In this document: positions 9,374-20,967 of the stretch, in pieces | How positions within the stretch are numbered: position 1 is the stretch's first letter | Layout: every line of letters starts with the position of its first letter | From: Siphonodentalium dalli | Lineage: Eukaryota > Mollusca > Scaphopoda > Gadilida > Siphonodentaliidae | Length of the DNA: 64,000 nucleotides | Direction: 5' to 3' | NCBI GenBank assembly: GCA_032622095.1 | Contig: CP136064.1 | Location: forward strand, 273,753,614-273,817,613 | Notes under the pieces: generated by a model | Databases searched by the model: none | Seen by the model: the letters and a program-made list of their open reading frames with translations, nothing else | What the model was told of the DNA's origin: nothing | Position numbers and translations under genes: made by a program

Positions 9374-11694
9374 ATATGAAAGTGTCAATGACACTGTAGC
9401 TCAACTTGGAAAGGGAATAATTTAATGTATTACAGTCAATGGAGCGATGAGGAATGTGGAAAGTTGAATGTCTAATACTAGTTTATTGACATGAAGAGAA
9501 AAGTAAAATCCAAGATGGCTGCTGATGGCCATGTCTTCGGCCGAATGACCCCAAAATGATTGTATCCCATCCACATGTCATCGTTAACATCCATGACAAA
9601 TTTTATGACGATCAGACTAAAGGTACGACCTGTAGCCCATGCTAAAGAATTTAGTCATACAAAGAGTAAAATCCAAGATGGCTGCTGGCGGCCATGTTTT
9701 TTGGACAAATGACCCCAAAATGACTCGTACCCATCCACATGTCATTGTTAACATCCAGGACAAATTTTATGATGATCAGACTAAAAGTACGACCTGTAGC
9801 CCGTGCTAAATGATTTAGTCATACAAAGAGTAAAATCCAAGATGGCTGCTGGCGGCCATGTTTTTTGGCTGAATGACCTCAAAATGACTCGTTCCAATCT
9901 ACATGTCATTGCTAACATCCATGACAAATTTTATGATGATCAGACTAAAGGTACGACCTGTAGCCCGTGCTAAAGGATTTAGTCATACAAAGAGCAAAAT
10001 CCAAGATGGCTGCTGCGGTCATGTTTTTTGGCCGAATGACCCCAAAATTAATCGTTCCCATCTACATGTCAATATTAACATCCAAGATAAATTTTATGAT
10101 GATCAGACGAACAGTACGACCTGGAGCCTGTGCTAATGGATTGAATTTTGAAACCAAAGATGGCCACTTGCGGCCATGTTTTTCATCCAAATGACCCCAA
10201 AATGACTCGTTTCCCATCTACATTCCAATTTCAACAGCCACAAAAAATTTCATGATGATCAGACTCAAGGTACGACCTGTAGTCCGTGCTAAAGGATTTA
10301 GTCATACAAAGAGTAAAATCCAAGATGGCTTCTGGTGGCCATGTTTTTTGGCCGAATGACCCCAAAATGACCCGTTCCCATCTACATGTCATTATTAACA
10401 TTCATGACAAATTTTATGATGATCAGACTAAAAGTACGACATGTAGCCCGTGCTAAATGATTTAGTCATACAAAGAGTAAAATCCAAGATGGCTGCTGGC
10501 GGCCATGTTTTTTGGCCGAATGACCTCAAAATGACTTGTTCCCATCTACATGTCATTGTTAACATCCATGACAAATTTTATGATGATCAGACTAAAGGTA
10601 CGACCTGTAGCCTGTGCTAAAGGATCTAGTCATACAAAGAGTAAAATCCAAGATGGCTGCTGGCGGCCATGTTTTTTGGCCGAATGACCTCAAAATGACT
10701 CGTTCCCATCTACATGTCATTGTTATCATCCATGACAAATTTCATGATGATCAGACTAAAGGTACGACCTGTAGCCTGTGCTAATGGATTGAATTTTGAA
10801 ATCAAAGATGGCCACTGGCGGCCATGTTTTTCATCCGAATCACCCCAAAATGACTCGTTCCCATCTACATTACAATTTCAACAGCCATAACAAAATTTAT
10901 GATGATCAGACTAAAAGTACGACCTGTAGCCCGTGCTAAATGATTTAGTCATACAAAGAGTAAAATCCAAGATGGCTTCTGGTGGCCATGTTTTTTGGCC
11001 GAATGACCCCAAAATGACTCGTTCTCATCTACATGTCATTATTAACATTCATGACAAATTTTATGATGATCAGACTAAAAGTACGACCTGTAGCCCGTGC
11101 TAAAGGATTTAGTCATACAAAGAGTAAAATCCAAGATGGCTGCTGGCGGCCATGTTTTTTGCCCGAATGACCCAAAAAAGACTCGTTCCCATCTACATGT
11201 CATTGTTAACATCCATGACAAATTTTATGATGATCTGACCAAAGGTACGACCTGTAGCCTGTGTCAAAGGATTTAGTCATGCAAAGAGTAAAATCTAAGA
11301 TGGCTGCCGGCGGCCATGTTTTTTGGCCAAATTACCCCAAAATTACTCGTTCCCATCTACATGTCAATATTAACATCCATGACAAATTTCATGACAATAA
11401 GACGAACGGTGCAGCCTGTAGCCCGTGCTAATGGATTGAATTTTGAAATCCAAGATGGCCACTGGCGGCCATGTTTTTTTTCCGAATGACCCCAAAATGA
11501 CTCGTTCCCATCTACATGTCAATGTCAACATCCATGACAAATTTCATAATAATCGGACCAAAGGTACGAACTGTAGCCCGTGCTAAAGGAAATTGTTGAC
11601 GCATCACGCACACACACACGCATACACGCACACACGGACGACGGATACCAAGCCATGGCAATAGCTCAAACTTTACAAAGTAAAGTTGAGCTAA
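9374..11694 (+). mobile_element. Family A element, about 13 cores
   Basis: The head at 9374-9420 is close to the head at 7486. The cores are mostly type 1 with the dyad ATGGCTGCTGGCGGCCAT, and very alike, which points to local amplification or gene conversion. The end has the 'aaattgttgacgcatcacgc' block, an AC/CG tract at 11605-11640, and the hairpin 11662-11693. Short ORFs are repeat artefacts. Confidence 0.85.
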
Positions 11695-12176
11695 AAAGGG
11701 ACATAACTCTGGTGAAAATTGGCGGGCGGAACCCGAATTCGAACGTGACCTGTGTTTTGCTGGGAGAAAGACACATACCAACTTTGGTTCAGATCAAGTC
11801 GAAAAAGGGCCGTAACTCATGTAAAAATAATTGGACGGAACCCATATTCGAACTTGTCCTGTATCTTTAGCTGGGAAATACACATACCAACTTTGGTTCA
11901 GATCAAATAATCCAAACTGGAGTTATCGGTCGGAAACCAAAAATGTTAACAGACGGTCAAATTCTAAGTCGAAAAGGGGGCATAACTCTGGTGAAAATTG
12001 GCGGACGGAACCAGAATTCGAACTTGACCTGTCTTTTCTGCTAGTAAACACACGTACCAAATTTAATTTAATTTGGTTCACTCTAACTAAAGTTATCATC
12101 CGGAAACCTCGGACGGACGGACGGACGGATGCACAGGCTGATTATAATAGTCCTCTGAACCCGTTGGGTCGGCGGA
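11695..12176 (+). mobile_element. Family B (pearl-like) element with (ACGG)n
   Basis: About three diverged cores of 115-150 bp ('cataactctggtgaaaattgg', 'acataccaactttggttcag', 'gttatc(g/a)(g/t)(t/c)cggaaacc') are followed by an ACGG microsatellite at about 12111-12129. The end, at about 12147-12175, is hairpin-like, with GTCC near the start, a central ACCC-gtt-GGGT stem and GGAC at the end. The element abuts the family A hairpin at 11693. Core repeats followed by an ACGG tract are the described pearl layout. Confidence 0.7.
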
Positions 12177-12599
12177 CAAAAAGGGCCGTAACTCATGTAA
12201 AAATAACTGGACAGAACCCATATGCTAAATGAAAAACATTGTTATAATCACGGATAAATTGATAACATCATGGCGCAAATATAAATCTCAGTATATTATT
12301 ATGATTTGACAACAAAAAAGTTGTTTGAATATAGCCAATTTAAAACTGAACGTATGCATGGATATAAAAATTAGGGTGAAGAAAGATGGCAGCAGATTGC
12401 TGATTGGTCGAAAATATCTGCTAATAAATATTTGATTGACAGCTGTGGAAAGGTCCATTGTTTGCATTCGGTAGGGAGACTTTAACAAACAATTATTTGC
12501 AAACAAAGTTAATTTTTGGCCATCATGGGGTGACTAGACTGCATACCATTTTCAGTAAAATGTGCAGGTCCTGAATATTCTTTTAATCTGAAATATTGA
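12177..12599 (+). other. Family B scrap, then unclassified AT-rich DNA
   Basis: The first 40 bp repeat a family B core start ('gggccgtaactcatgtaaaa'). The rest shows no repeat, ORF or RNA feature that I can support. Confidence 0.4.
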
Positions 12600-12605
12600 T
12601 ATAAT

Positions 12606-13948
12606 GAGGGCCCCTTCCCCCCCTTTTCGTACGCCGGATTCGACCCATTTTGGACCCGTACGCCGGATTCAAGACACAAATTAAGCTGGATTCCGTATTC
12701 ATGTATTTATATAAACGGATTCCATTTCGAGTGAAATATTGCGATTTGGTTCCTCATTTGTTCATAATAGATCATAATATCATGACTTTTATATGGGATC
12801 CAATCTGATGCACACTCTTATAGGACTTAAGTCCGTATATATTCTTTATCTTTCCGGTCATTATTTGCGGCAACATATCTCAAAAATTGCCCCAAAGACA
12901 TAGCAAAACAATTTGGATGATGGACTGCCAATTATATTTCCGTGAAAATTTGGCGGTTTACATGCGATGTGTTAAGCATGATTGTTAATATTATTATCTG
13001 GGACCCAAGCAGCCATATATACACGCATGCAAATACATGGATGTGTATTGTTTGACTACCAGTGGATATATACATATTATCGGGAGCTCCAACTCCCGTG
13101 CTACATGCATATATTTATATATCAAAATCAATATGTAATCATAGATTAATCCCCAATTTTCTAGTGGAGCGTGCGCATTATGTTATTGATCTGTCCAGCC
13201 GTCTGTCCATCCATCATTCGGTATTGGTTTATGTGTGGTGGCTTAAGATACGTATCAACTTTCTAAACTTAATTTAGTATTTGGGTTTTCTAACACAGAG
13301 TGCAGGCCGGGACCACATGTTCGGTGACCACCGGCCAATTTCCGCTATAGAATAGGGCCCCCCTTTTTTGTTGGGATTTCCTTCCATGTGCGTCCCCATG
13401 TGAGGGCATTGGTAAGTCCAAACTGGTTTTACTGGGATTACTGATCCGGTGCAGGTTGGGTTCAAGTTTGGAGTCCACCCGAGGGTTTTACATGTGTTAT
13501 CACATCAGGGTATTAATTCTGGGTCAATATATATATCACGCCCATATAAAGAGCGTTTAATTTATTAGTTTTTACACAGGAATGTGATAAAGATCGGTTA
13601 ATCCAAGGAAGTCTAGACGCACATTCTATACCTTTGTTACTCTTATCCTAACATTTTGTAAACTGCCGCAAGGTAGACTGCTCTGGACCTCATTGGTGAA
13701 GTTTCCACTACCGTGGTTCAAGACGGGGGTGCCTTTATATGTGGGACCGGGATGCGAGCATCCACCTGCTCATATATTATGGGTATCACAAAACTAATCT
13801 ATAATATCATGTAAACTTAACGTGAAATCGGTATTTGTTTCTTAAACTGGATTCCGGATTCCAGGGTCAATTTGAAGCTGTATTCCGGATTCCAGCGTCA
13901 TTTTAAAACTGGATTCCGGACTCAAGGGGGGAGGGGGAAGGGGCCCTC
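12606..13948 (+). mobile_element. 1.34 kb TIR element with TATAAT flanking repeat
   Basis: The inverted ends are GAGGGCCCCTTCCCCC (12606) and its near complement GGGGGAAGGGGCCCTC ending at 13948. TATAAT flanks both sides exactly (12600-12605 and 13949-13954). Inside each end are repeated 'gccggattc' / 'ggattccggattcc' blocks: two on the left and three on the right. The interior holds no transposase-like ORF, so it looks non-autonomous. The superfamily is unclear: a 6-bp flank does not match a common class, and TA or a longer decayed duplication is possible. Confidence 0.65.
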
Positions 13949-13954
13949 TATAAT

Positions 13955-15231
13955 AGCAACGGAAAAAGAGTTCGTCGATTCTAATACCGCCTTGCATTGT
14001 CTTTAGACAGAAAGTGAGGAAATCACTAATTTTTTTTATTTACGCGATTTGTATCCCATGCAGACCCCACGGCCAATTTCAACCAAATTTGGTCTGGTTG
14101 CTCGGGGTACCCTGGCGGATTTGGTAACGGTGTTAGCTTTTCAGAAGTTTAATTTTTTTTAAAAGCAGATAAGCATTGTGGACATATATATATATAAGGC
14201 TTTTACTTTTAAGATGCGCAGTACGATTTGGCAGCAAATTAGTAAAACATTCCTCAAAGTTTTCAGCTTCCAAGCAAAACAAATCCATTTCTTTCCTATA
14301 CTTTAATTTTGATATATCTATCGATCCTTCCCACACTGAGTAGCTAAGCAAGATATATACGTTTATAATATGACGAATAACGATTTTATAAAATAATCAT
14401 GAACATCTTATCTTAAAGATGCATAATCCGATTAAGCGCCCAGGGACATATCCAGGCCGTTTTTATTACCGTTTACCGGTTTGGGTTTTTCATACCGTTT
14501 ACCGGTTTGGGCACCCAAAATTTTTTTTTTTACCATTTTTTAATTCAATTCAGGTCCCAATTAATATCATAACAAGATATATATTTATATATATTGATAT
14601 AAGACATGTAAGTTTACAAAAAGATTTAACTTAAGTTTAACAGTTGGAATAATACTGTAAAGTATGTTTGGCTTTATCTAGCTTTCATCTGTGAAAACTT
14701 CAAATAGTTTGAGTTAACCCTTCAGACTTCAGTATTTCAAACAAATTCAAGTGAAATTACACAATACAGTACAGGAACAGTGACAATTTGATCAAGTATT
14801 TATAAACCTGGCTATCATGCGGGATCTCATTATACCAAATGAATAATTAACATAGAGATTAGTACTACTAGTAATTACTACATGTAACATTTCTGTACTA
14901 CTAGTATATTATGAATGTGTCTCTCACTTGAATTTTAGAAAATAGCCTACTATATGAATTACAGTGATAATGGTCTCATTTCAAGCAGTATAAGCATAAT
15001 CCATTGAACAAAAAGATATCTGACAATAACTTATAAGCATTTCCAAGCCATACATGTACATATATAAAAAAAATCCAAAGTTAAGCTTCAGAAACTTGAT
15101 CAAAGGGAACTTTCAGCAAAATTCAAAATACTGACTCCATGAGCTCTAGGTTAGCTCTCAATGCATTGGATTTTTTAAAAATCCCCCCCCCCACCACCAT
15201 CACAGATACTCCCTCCCGAACCTCCCTCGTA
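13955..15231 (+). other. AT-rich unclassified DNA with a small direct repeat
   Basis: A 17-bp direct repeat 'taccgtttaccggtttg' occurs twice at about 14467-14511, after 'acatatccaggccg'. A poly-C/CA-rich tract lies near 15180-15200. The ORFs here have no recognisable domain. Confidence 0.35.
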
Positions 15232-15250
15232 GTAGGGCGGCTATGTGACA
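15232..15250 (+). repeat. Solo terminus similar to the 3.8 kb transposon ends
   Basis: The sequence 'agtagggcggctatgtg' matches the TIR start of the transposon at 37461-41235 (agtagggcggctaagtg) with one difference. The family A head starts a few bases later, so the rest of this element was lost or interrupted. Confidence 0.5.
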
Positions 15251-16071
15251 AATGAAAGTGTCAATGACACTGTAGCTCAACTTTGGGAAGAAGTTCAATT
15301 TGTGCGATGAGCAATGAATGGAAAGATTTTGGATTGAATTTTGAAATCCAAGATGGCCGCTGGCAGCCATGTTTTTTGTCCGAATGACCCAAAATGACTC
15401 GTTCTCATCTACATTCCAATTTAAACAGCCATGACAAATTTCATGATGATCAGACTAAAGGTACAACCTGTAGCCCGTGCTAAAGGATTTAGTCATACAA
15501 AGAGTAAAATCCAAGATGGCTGCTGGCGGCGATGTTTTTTGGCCGAATGACCCCAAAATGACTCGTTCCCATCTACATGTCATTGTTAACATACATGACA
15601 CATTTTATGATGATCTGACCAAAGGTACGACCTGTAGGCCGTGCCAAAGAATTTAGTCATGCAAAGAGTAAATCTAAGATGGCTGCCGGCAGCCATGTTT
15701 TTTGGCCGAATGACCCCAAAAATGGCCAAAATTACTCGTTCCCATCTACATGTCAATGTTAACATCCATGACAAATTTCATGATGATCAGACGAACAGTA
15801 CGACCTGTAGCCCGTGCTAATGGATTGAATATTGAAATCCAAGATGGCCACTGGCGGCCATGTTTTTTTCCCGAATGACCCCAAAATAACTCGTTCCCAT
15901 CTACATGTCAATGTCAACAGCTATGAAAAATTTCATAATGATCCGACCAAAGGTACGACCTGTAGCCCGTGCTAAAGGAAATTGTTGACGCATCACACAC
16001 AGACACACACACTGACGACGGATACCAAGCCATGGCAATAGCTCAAACTTTACAAAGTAAATTTGAGCTAA
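15251..16071 (+). mobile_element. Family A element with about four cores
   Basis: The head (15253-15290) has the AGTGTCAATGACACT palindrome. One core carries the fully self-complementary 18-bp dyad ATGGCTGCCGGCAGCCAT (15679-15697). A short CA tract (15994-16012) precedes the terminal hairpin 16039-16070, where one stem base is changed (GTAAATTTG). Confidence 0.82.
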
Positions 16072-17640
16072 AAAGGGTGAATCGTGCATTTTATGGTAAA
16101 AGCAACAAACTTTGTATACAACATCCTGAGGTGATATCTTGTGGTTTTGGATATCATGCCAAGCTAGGGAGAGCACATGGTTGCCATGGTAACCACCGAA
16201 AAACATGGCCGCCAAAAATGCCAAATTTGCTTTTTGTGGAAGTGTAATTTCTTTGTTGCACTACTGTATAACACATTAGAAGACAACATATTATTTAAAT
16301 TACCTGTTTTAACAAAGATTGCACGTTGGGCGTTATTAACACATTGCATTGCCGCTTGTTGCGGAAAATTGCGGACAAAATGGCCACCAAAACAGACAAG
16401 ATGGCTGCCAAGATATACTGTTTTTGCGTTTTATTAAACTTTTTTCATAGCGGAAATCTTGCAACAAGTATTGTTTCGCAGACATGTGACAATTGTTGAA
16501 GTAAAGGGTAAGTGCATTTTGTAGCTTTCTATGCATATTTCGGGACCTATTCTAGCCACTTTATGTTATAATATATTATTTCATGAGAACTCCATCTGAT
16601 GTTCGACAATGAAACATTGTCTTAAGGAATTAGTCTCTCAAAAAAATATTTTTTTTATCGTCATAATACTAATAATATATGTCAAACAAACCCATTTCGC
16701 CAAGAAAATTCAAAATCGAGCAGATAGTATTTATATTATTATGATATTAAAAAAATCGCGGAAATATCCGAAGTCAGTCAAGTGAGTGCGATCACATGAC
16801 CACAACGCGGTCACATGATCGATCATCTGCATCGACGCTTACCGATGACAGCGGTGGGTGGAGCTTGAAATAATTCCCGCCAATCGCGTAACGAGTTGAT
16901 AAATTACGCTGGATAATTACCTAAGCCTTTACGATAAATAGCGATCACGGAATAAAACTGTTTGAATGTGCTGAATTATGAACTGGCTTTGCTAGAATGT
17001 GGATTATATAACGAATAATGATGGCTAAAATGCACTTTGATGCGATAAAAGTTATTTGAAATGAGATTAATTTATGCAGAAATGCAATGAGCGAGTGGAA
17101 TTTCGTGCGAAACTAATTTAACTGTTTCTGAAAGAATACAAGTTAGGCCATATACCGGTACTTCATTCTTCGTTGTATGGTACCAATTTTCGGAAGCTAG
17201 TTTACACATTAGTGTCATCCAATTGTGCGCTATATGCGTACAATTAAATACAAATGGGTGTGATTAAAAAGGTGGTAGTTATTGTACTAGTACATGTATC
17301 ATGATGGCTTAAATTCGTCATAATAATGTTCCTGTCTGTTTCTTCACACGAAACATTTTGTGTGGAGAAGTGTACGACTGTGAACAGCTTGCTAAAATCC
17401 TTCCAGTCAAGATCGATAAGTGAGTAAACAAAATAATTCACTCGAATACACAACAAACTGTTGAAACTACAATAATTATTAGTTAGGCTGCAGTTTGGCA
17501 TAACGACATATTTTGAATTGAAGGCTAGCCTAGCATTGTTTTTCAGTTTGTTGTTTGTTTTATTTTACGTTTTGATGTCACATATTGACTTTCTAGAGAG
17601 GATTTATTTGAATTGTTAGCATAGAAAAACTCCAATGATT
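16072..17640 (+). other. Unclassified mostly non-repeated DNA
   Basis: No gene is supported. GCCAT-rich patches occur at 16180-16215 and 16375-16410. A more GC-rich stretch at 16790-16915 has paired 'tcacatga' motifs and 'cccgccaatcgcg'. It could be a promoter, but no transcript evidence or downstream ORF supports that. Confidence 0.35.
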
Positions 17641-17870
17641 GCCTAGAGGCCATGTTTTCGTCGCGGTGTAGACAATAAAGAGCGTTCTCAATTATGAACG
17701 TGCTCTATTTCGATATGTCATGGGTGATTTTGTATTGTGACAATTAAATATAAAGAGCGTCCATGCTTCCGTCTCACAAAAGCGGTAGACAATAAAGAGC
17801 GTTCTAAATTACGCACTGTGTTGTCTTTTTGGAGGTACTAAATAATGGATCGCTAGCCCGCTCACAACTG
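17641..17870 (+). repeat. Duplicated 'gacaataaagagcgttct' motif block
   Basis: The motif occurs at about 17671 and 17789, each followed by 'aatta', and a partial form 'ataaagagcgtcc' occurs at 17750. It is a short local duplication with no ORF. Confidence 0.5.
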
Positions 17871-18017
17871 AACACACTACATCTACTAGTCATCTTGGAA
17901 TATGTGGAGATGACAGATACTCGGGATATTTATATCGAAAGTAAAACAACAAACAAACACAAAACAAAGGCGCATAAATAGAGTTAACATTATTCAGCCC
18001 AGTGTTTATATAAGAAA

Positions 18018-18159
18018 TGAACGGCGGTTTCAATGTGGTCATGGGATTTTGACCGCGAGAAAAATTCAGCAAACTACATGAACCCCGAAGGGGTTCATGC
18101 GGAGTTTGCTGATTTTTTATCGCGGTCAAAACCCATGACCACGTTGAATCCGCCGTTTA
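18018..18159 (+). repeat. 142-bp near-perfect inverted repeat (foldback or hairpin)
   Basis: Arms of about 65 nt close over the centre ccccgaagggg (18083-18093). The outer arms are aacggcggtttcaatgtggt and its imperfect complement ending in ccgccgtt. Mismatches and one small bulge are scattered. A foldback MITE is the simplest reading; a transcribed hairpin precursor is possible. No second copy is in the window. Confidence 0.75.
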
Positions 18160-18274
18160 TTATTTATATTTATATACTTACTATACTCTTTAAACACTTC
18201 TCCAAATATGTCCGTTATTTCTTCAAAAACACTTTTTCAAATATCTCCGTTATTTCATTTATAAAATATCCTGT

Positions 18275-19213
18275 GTCGGGATAAAATCAGGTTTCCATGG
18301 TAACGGCATCAAATATTTTGAGAAACATTTAAAAAGGTCACTGTTGAGAACCAACAAGCCTCGTGTTTAAAGAAATGATGTTAACTCATAGTGCCAATAA
18401 TGGTCCATCAAACGGACTGAGCCACTGTGCCATATAGGGTCAAGGTCAAATACTAAGGTCAAGGTGATTGAAAAAAATGTGATATTTTGGTCTATTTTTT
18501 ATAACTGTCTCATATTCCGCTACCCCTAGTGCCTTAGTCATAAAAGCAATCCCCACCCCTAATGCACAAAAAAGTAAGGCGCAATCACCATGTTCAATTT
18601 TATATATGATGCATTTGGTATACTTCAGCATATGTTAACATGTGACAGCATTTAGTTGATACATAATCACATTTTAGGTACTAGTTTTTATAGTATTTGT
18701 GGCAGTACATAAGTCACGATGCATTACCCTTAATAGACCATCAGACCAAATAAATATGATTTTGTTAGGGATCATGCATCGGGGTAAAATCTGGTTTCCA
18801 TGGCAACGGCATCAAATATTTGGAGAAAAGTTGAAAAAGCCCACTGTTGGTAACCCGATGAGAATTGTGTTTGAAGAAATGATGTGACCTCATAGTGCCA
18901 TTAATTGTCCATCAAACGAACTATGCCATAGTACATATAATGTCAAGGTCAATTGTCAAGGTCATTGGAATAAAGGTAATTATATATATATTTTTTATAA
19001 ATTGTCTCATATTCCACTACCGCTAGCACATGTATTAGTCATAAAAGCAATCCCCTTCATAATACACAAACATTTGAACACCACCACCAAGTTCAATTTG
19101 ATATGATATATTTCATACAAGACGATCACAGTCAACATGTCACAACATTTATAGTTTATATTTAATCATATTTTAAGCACTACGTTTTATAGTATTTGAG
19201 GCAGTACTTAAAG
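18275..19213 (+). repeat. Diverged tandem duplication of about 495 bp
   Basis: Two units (about 18275-18770 and 18771-19213) share blocks in the same order: 'ggtttccatgg(t/c)aacggcat', 'gaaatgatgt', 'catagtgcca', 'tccatcaaacg', 'gtcaaggtca' and 'ttttatagtatttg(t/a)ggcag'. No coding frame is kept. Confidence 0.65.
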
Positions 19214-19354
19214 GCACGGGCGGCGTTCGATGTAGAAATTATTCATGTTTGTTCAAATCGCCATCAACGGAAGGAATATTAAAATATACATAGTTTGTCC
19301 ATATGCCAAACATAATCAGCGCGTAAATAGTATACTGTCGCAAAAACGTACGAT

Positions 19355-19750
19355 GGTGTACGTAACAAGAAAAGTACCCGTCGAAATCCATCCGGTTTTA
19401 CCCGATTTGACCTCGAATTGATCATTTTGAAGGTCAAGGTCAGGTCGGGGTCACGACTCGACCCGTCCAAAACACTCAATGGAGAAAAGTAACCCTACGT
19501 ATCAAATTTTCGTCGAAATCCCATCCAAATTCGCGATCTGACCTTGAATTGACCCGATTTCAAGGTCAATGTCACGTCGCACGGGCAAACGAATATGCTT
19601 ACGACACTCCCCATACGAAAGCATCCCCAGACACAAATTTTCATCGAAATCCCGTGATACTCGGGCGTTCGACCTTGAAATGACCCGATTTCAATGTCAA
19701 GGTCACGTCGCACGGGCAAATTAATAGGCCCATGCCACTCCCCGTACCAA
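19355..19750 (+). repeat. Degenerate tandem repeat rich in AGGTCA-like half-sites
   Basis: About three copies share 'cgtcgaaatcc', 'gaccttgaa(t/a)tgacccg', 'tcaaggtca(a/c)' and 'cacgtcgcacgggcaaa'. The minus-strand ORF across it (102 codons) is repeat-derived. Nuclear-receptor-like half-sites are common in such repeats and are not evidence of regulation. Confidence 0.55.
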
Positions 19751-19764
19751 GTACGCTCATGTCT

Positions 19765-20070
19765 TTGGGATATTTGATTCGAGTCAAGAAACCCACCTAT
19801 CAAAGCTCAGAGTTATTAGATATCAATTTTTGAAATCTATTATTTTTCACCATCGAGACTTATTTGTGGCCCAGTAAAAGGTCGATGAGCCAACGATCTC
19901 GGTCCAAATTACAGATGAAGATGGATAACTCTAAAATCAAGAGGCTTTGTGTTGAAAATAAGGCAAAATTTCGTCGAACAACATGTTGATTAATAACACA
20001 TTTCAGGCAATTTTATACTATAGTTGACTGTGATTAGAATTATTTATTTAGGAAGATAAAGTTGCATTTA
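19765..20070 (-). repeat. Dispersed repeat D, left part
   Basis: It shares 'cccacctatcaaagctcaga', 'agatatcaattttt' and 'gatgaagatggata' with 1405-1566. The D-like sequence at 20968-21240 is in the opposite orientation, with two MITEs in between. Confidence 0.5.
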
Positions 20071-20084
20071 GTATCCTTCATGAT

Positions 20085-20520
20085 CAAGCCTTGAAATAGG
20101 GTGTCTGTCATTTGCAGAATGAGGTCCCCAGCATCACCAAATTCACCCTCTGGGAGCCTCATTCTGCTGAGGTGTAAGCAGAATGAGGTCCCCAGAGGGT
20201 GAATTTAGTGATGCTACCCCGCATTGTGGGCTAGCATCACCAAATTCACCCTCTGGGAACCTCATTCTGCTGAGGTGTAAGCAGAATGAGGTCCCCAGAG
20301 GGTGAATTTAGTGATGCTAGCCCACTATGCGGGGTGGCATCACTAAATTCACCCTCTGGGTGCCAAACTCTGAAAAATAAAACATTCAGCTAAAAAAAAA
20401 AAACATTCAGCTAAAAGGGGAAAGCATACCGGTATCTTAGATTTGACAACGCTCATGAGCTGTACATCATTCTGCAAATGACAGACACACTATTTAACAG
20501 ACACACTATTTCAAGACTTG
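20085..20520 (+). mobile_element. Foldback MITE, family F8, with 8-bp target duplication
   Basis: The ends CAAGCCTTGAAATAGGG and, inverted, ...TATTTCAAGACTTG bound the copy. The flanks are ttcatgat (20077-20084) and atcatgat (20521-20528), 7 of 8 matching. The interior contains the blocks gcagaatgaggtccccagag and tgaatttagtgatgct with their inverted partners more than once, so it folds into nested hairpins. No ORF. An 8-bp duplication is compatible with hAT-type mobilisation. Confidence 0.8.
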
Positions 20521-20581
20521 ATCATGATGTCAATGGATGATTATCAAATAAACCTTAGTGTTATTTTCATTTTGTTGGGTA

Positions 20582-20967
20582 TTAACCCTTTACCCAACAG
20601 AAGGGCCCTGTGCCAATGCCTGTGCCTATGGTCGACTCGCATATATAAGAGAATGCATTGGCTTAACACACTACAAATTATAAAATTGTTAAAGAATGTA
20701 AGAAAAAATGGTAAAAAGTGTTAAAAAAAAGTTTTTTTTTAGGCCAATGCATTAATCTCTTATATATGCGAGGCGACCTATGGTCGACTCGCATATATAA
20801 GAGAATGCATTGGCACAGGGCATAACTGTAACTATCACAATGTGGTCAAGGAGCCGGTTCCAATGATATCCATATGTGTATGGTTCTATTGAGACAGACC
20901 GAAGATATTTTAGGCTGTTGAAGCTTTATTTGACCGGTTTTGGTCGGTTTGTTGGGTAAAGGGTTAA
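20582..20967 (+). mobile_element. TTAA MITE, family P, with one damaged palindrome
   Basis: TTAA lies at 20582-20585 and 20964-20967, with ends CCCTTTACCCAACA and TGTTGGGTAAAGGG. The first palindromic module has lost most of one arm (about 20611-20662, 'gccaatgcctgtgcctatgg'). The second (about 20744-20813) is nearly whole. The right end keeps 'ctattgagacagaccgaaga' like the other copies. Confidence 0.85.

Noticed and set aside
11512-11781. Minus-strand ORF of 89 codons with Cys/Val run
   Set aside because: The run comes from the CA microsatellite and the rest from a family A core.
16790-16915. GC-richer patch as a promoter
   Set aside because: CACATG and cccgccaat motifs alone are weak, and no exon or start signal follows.
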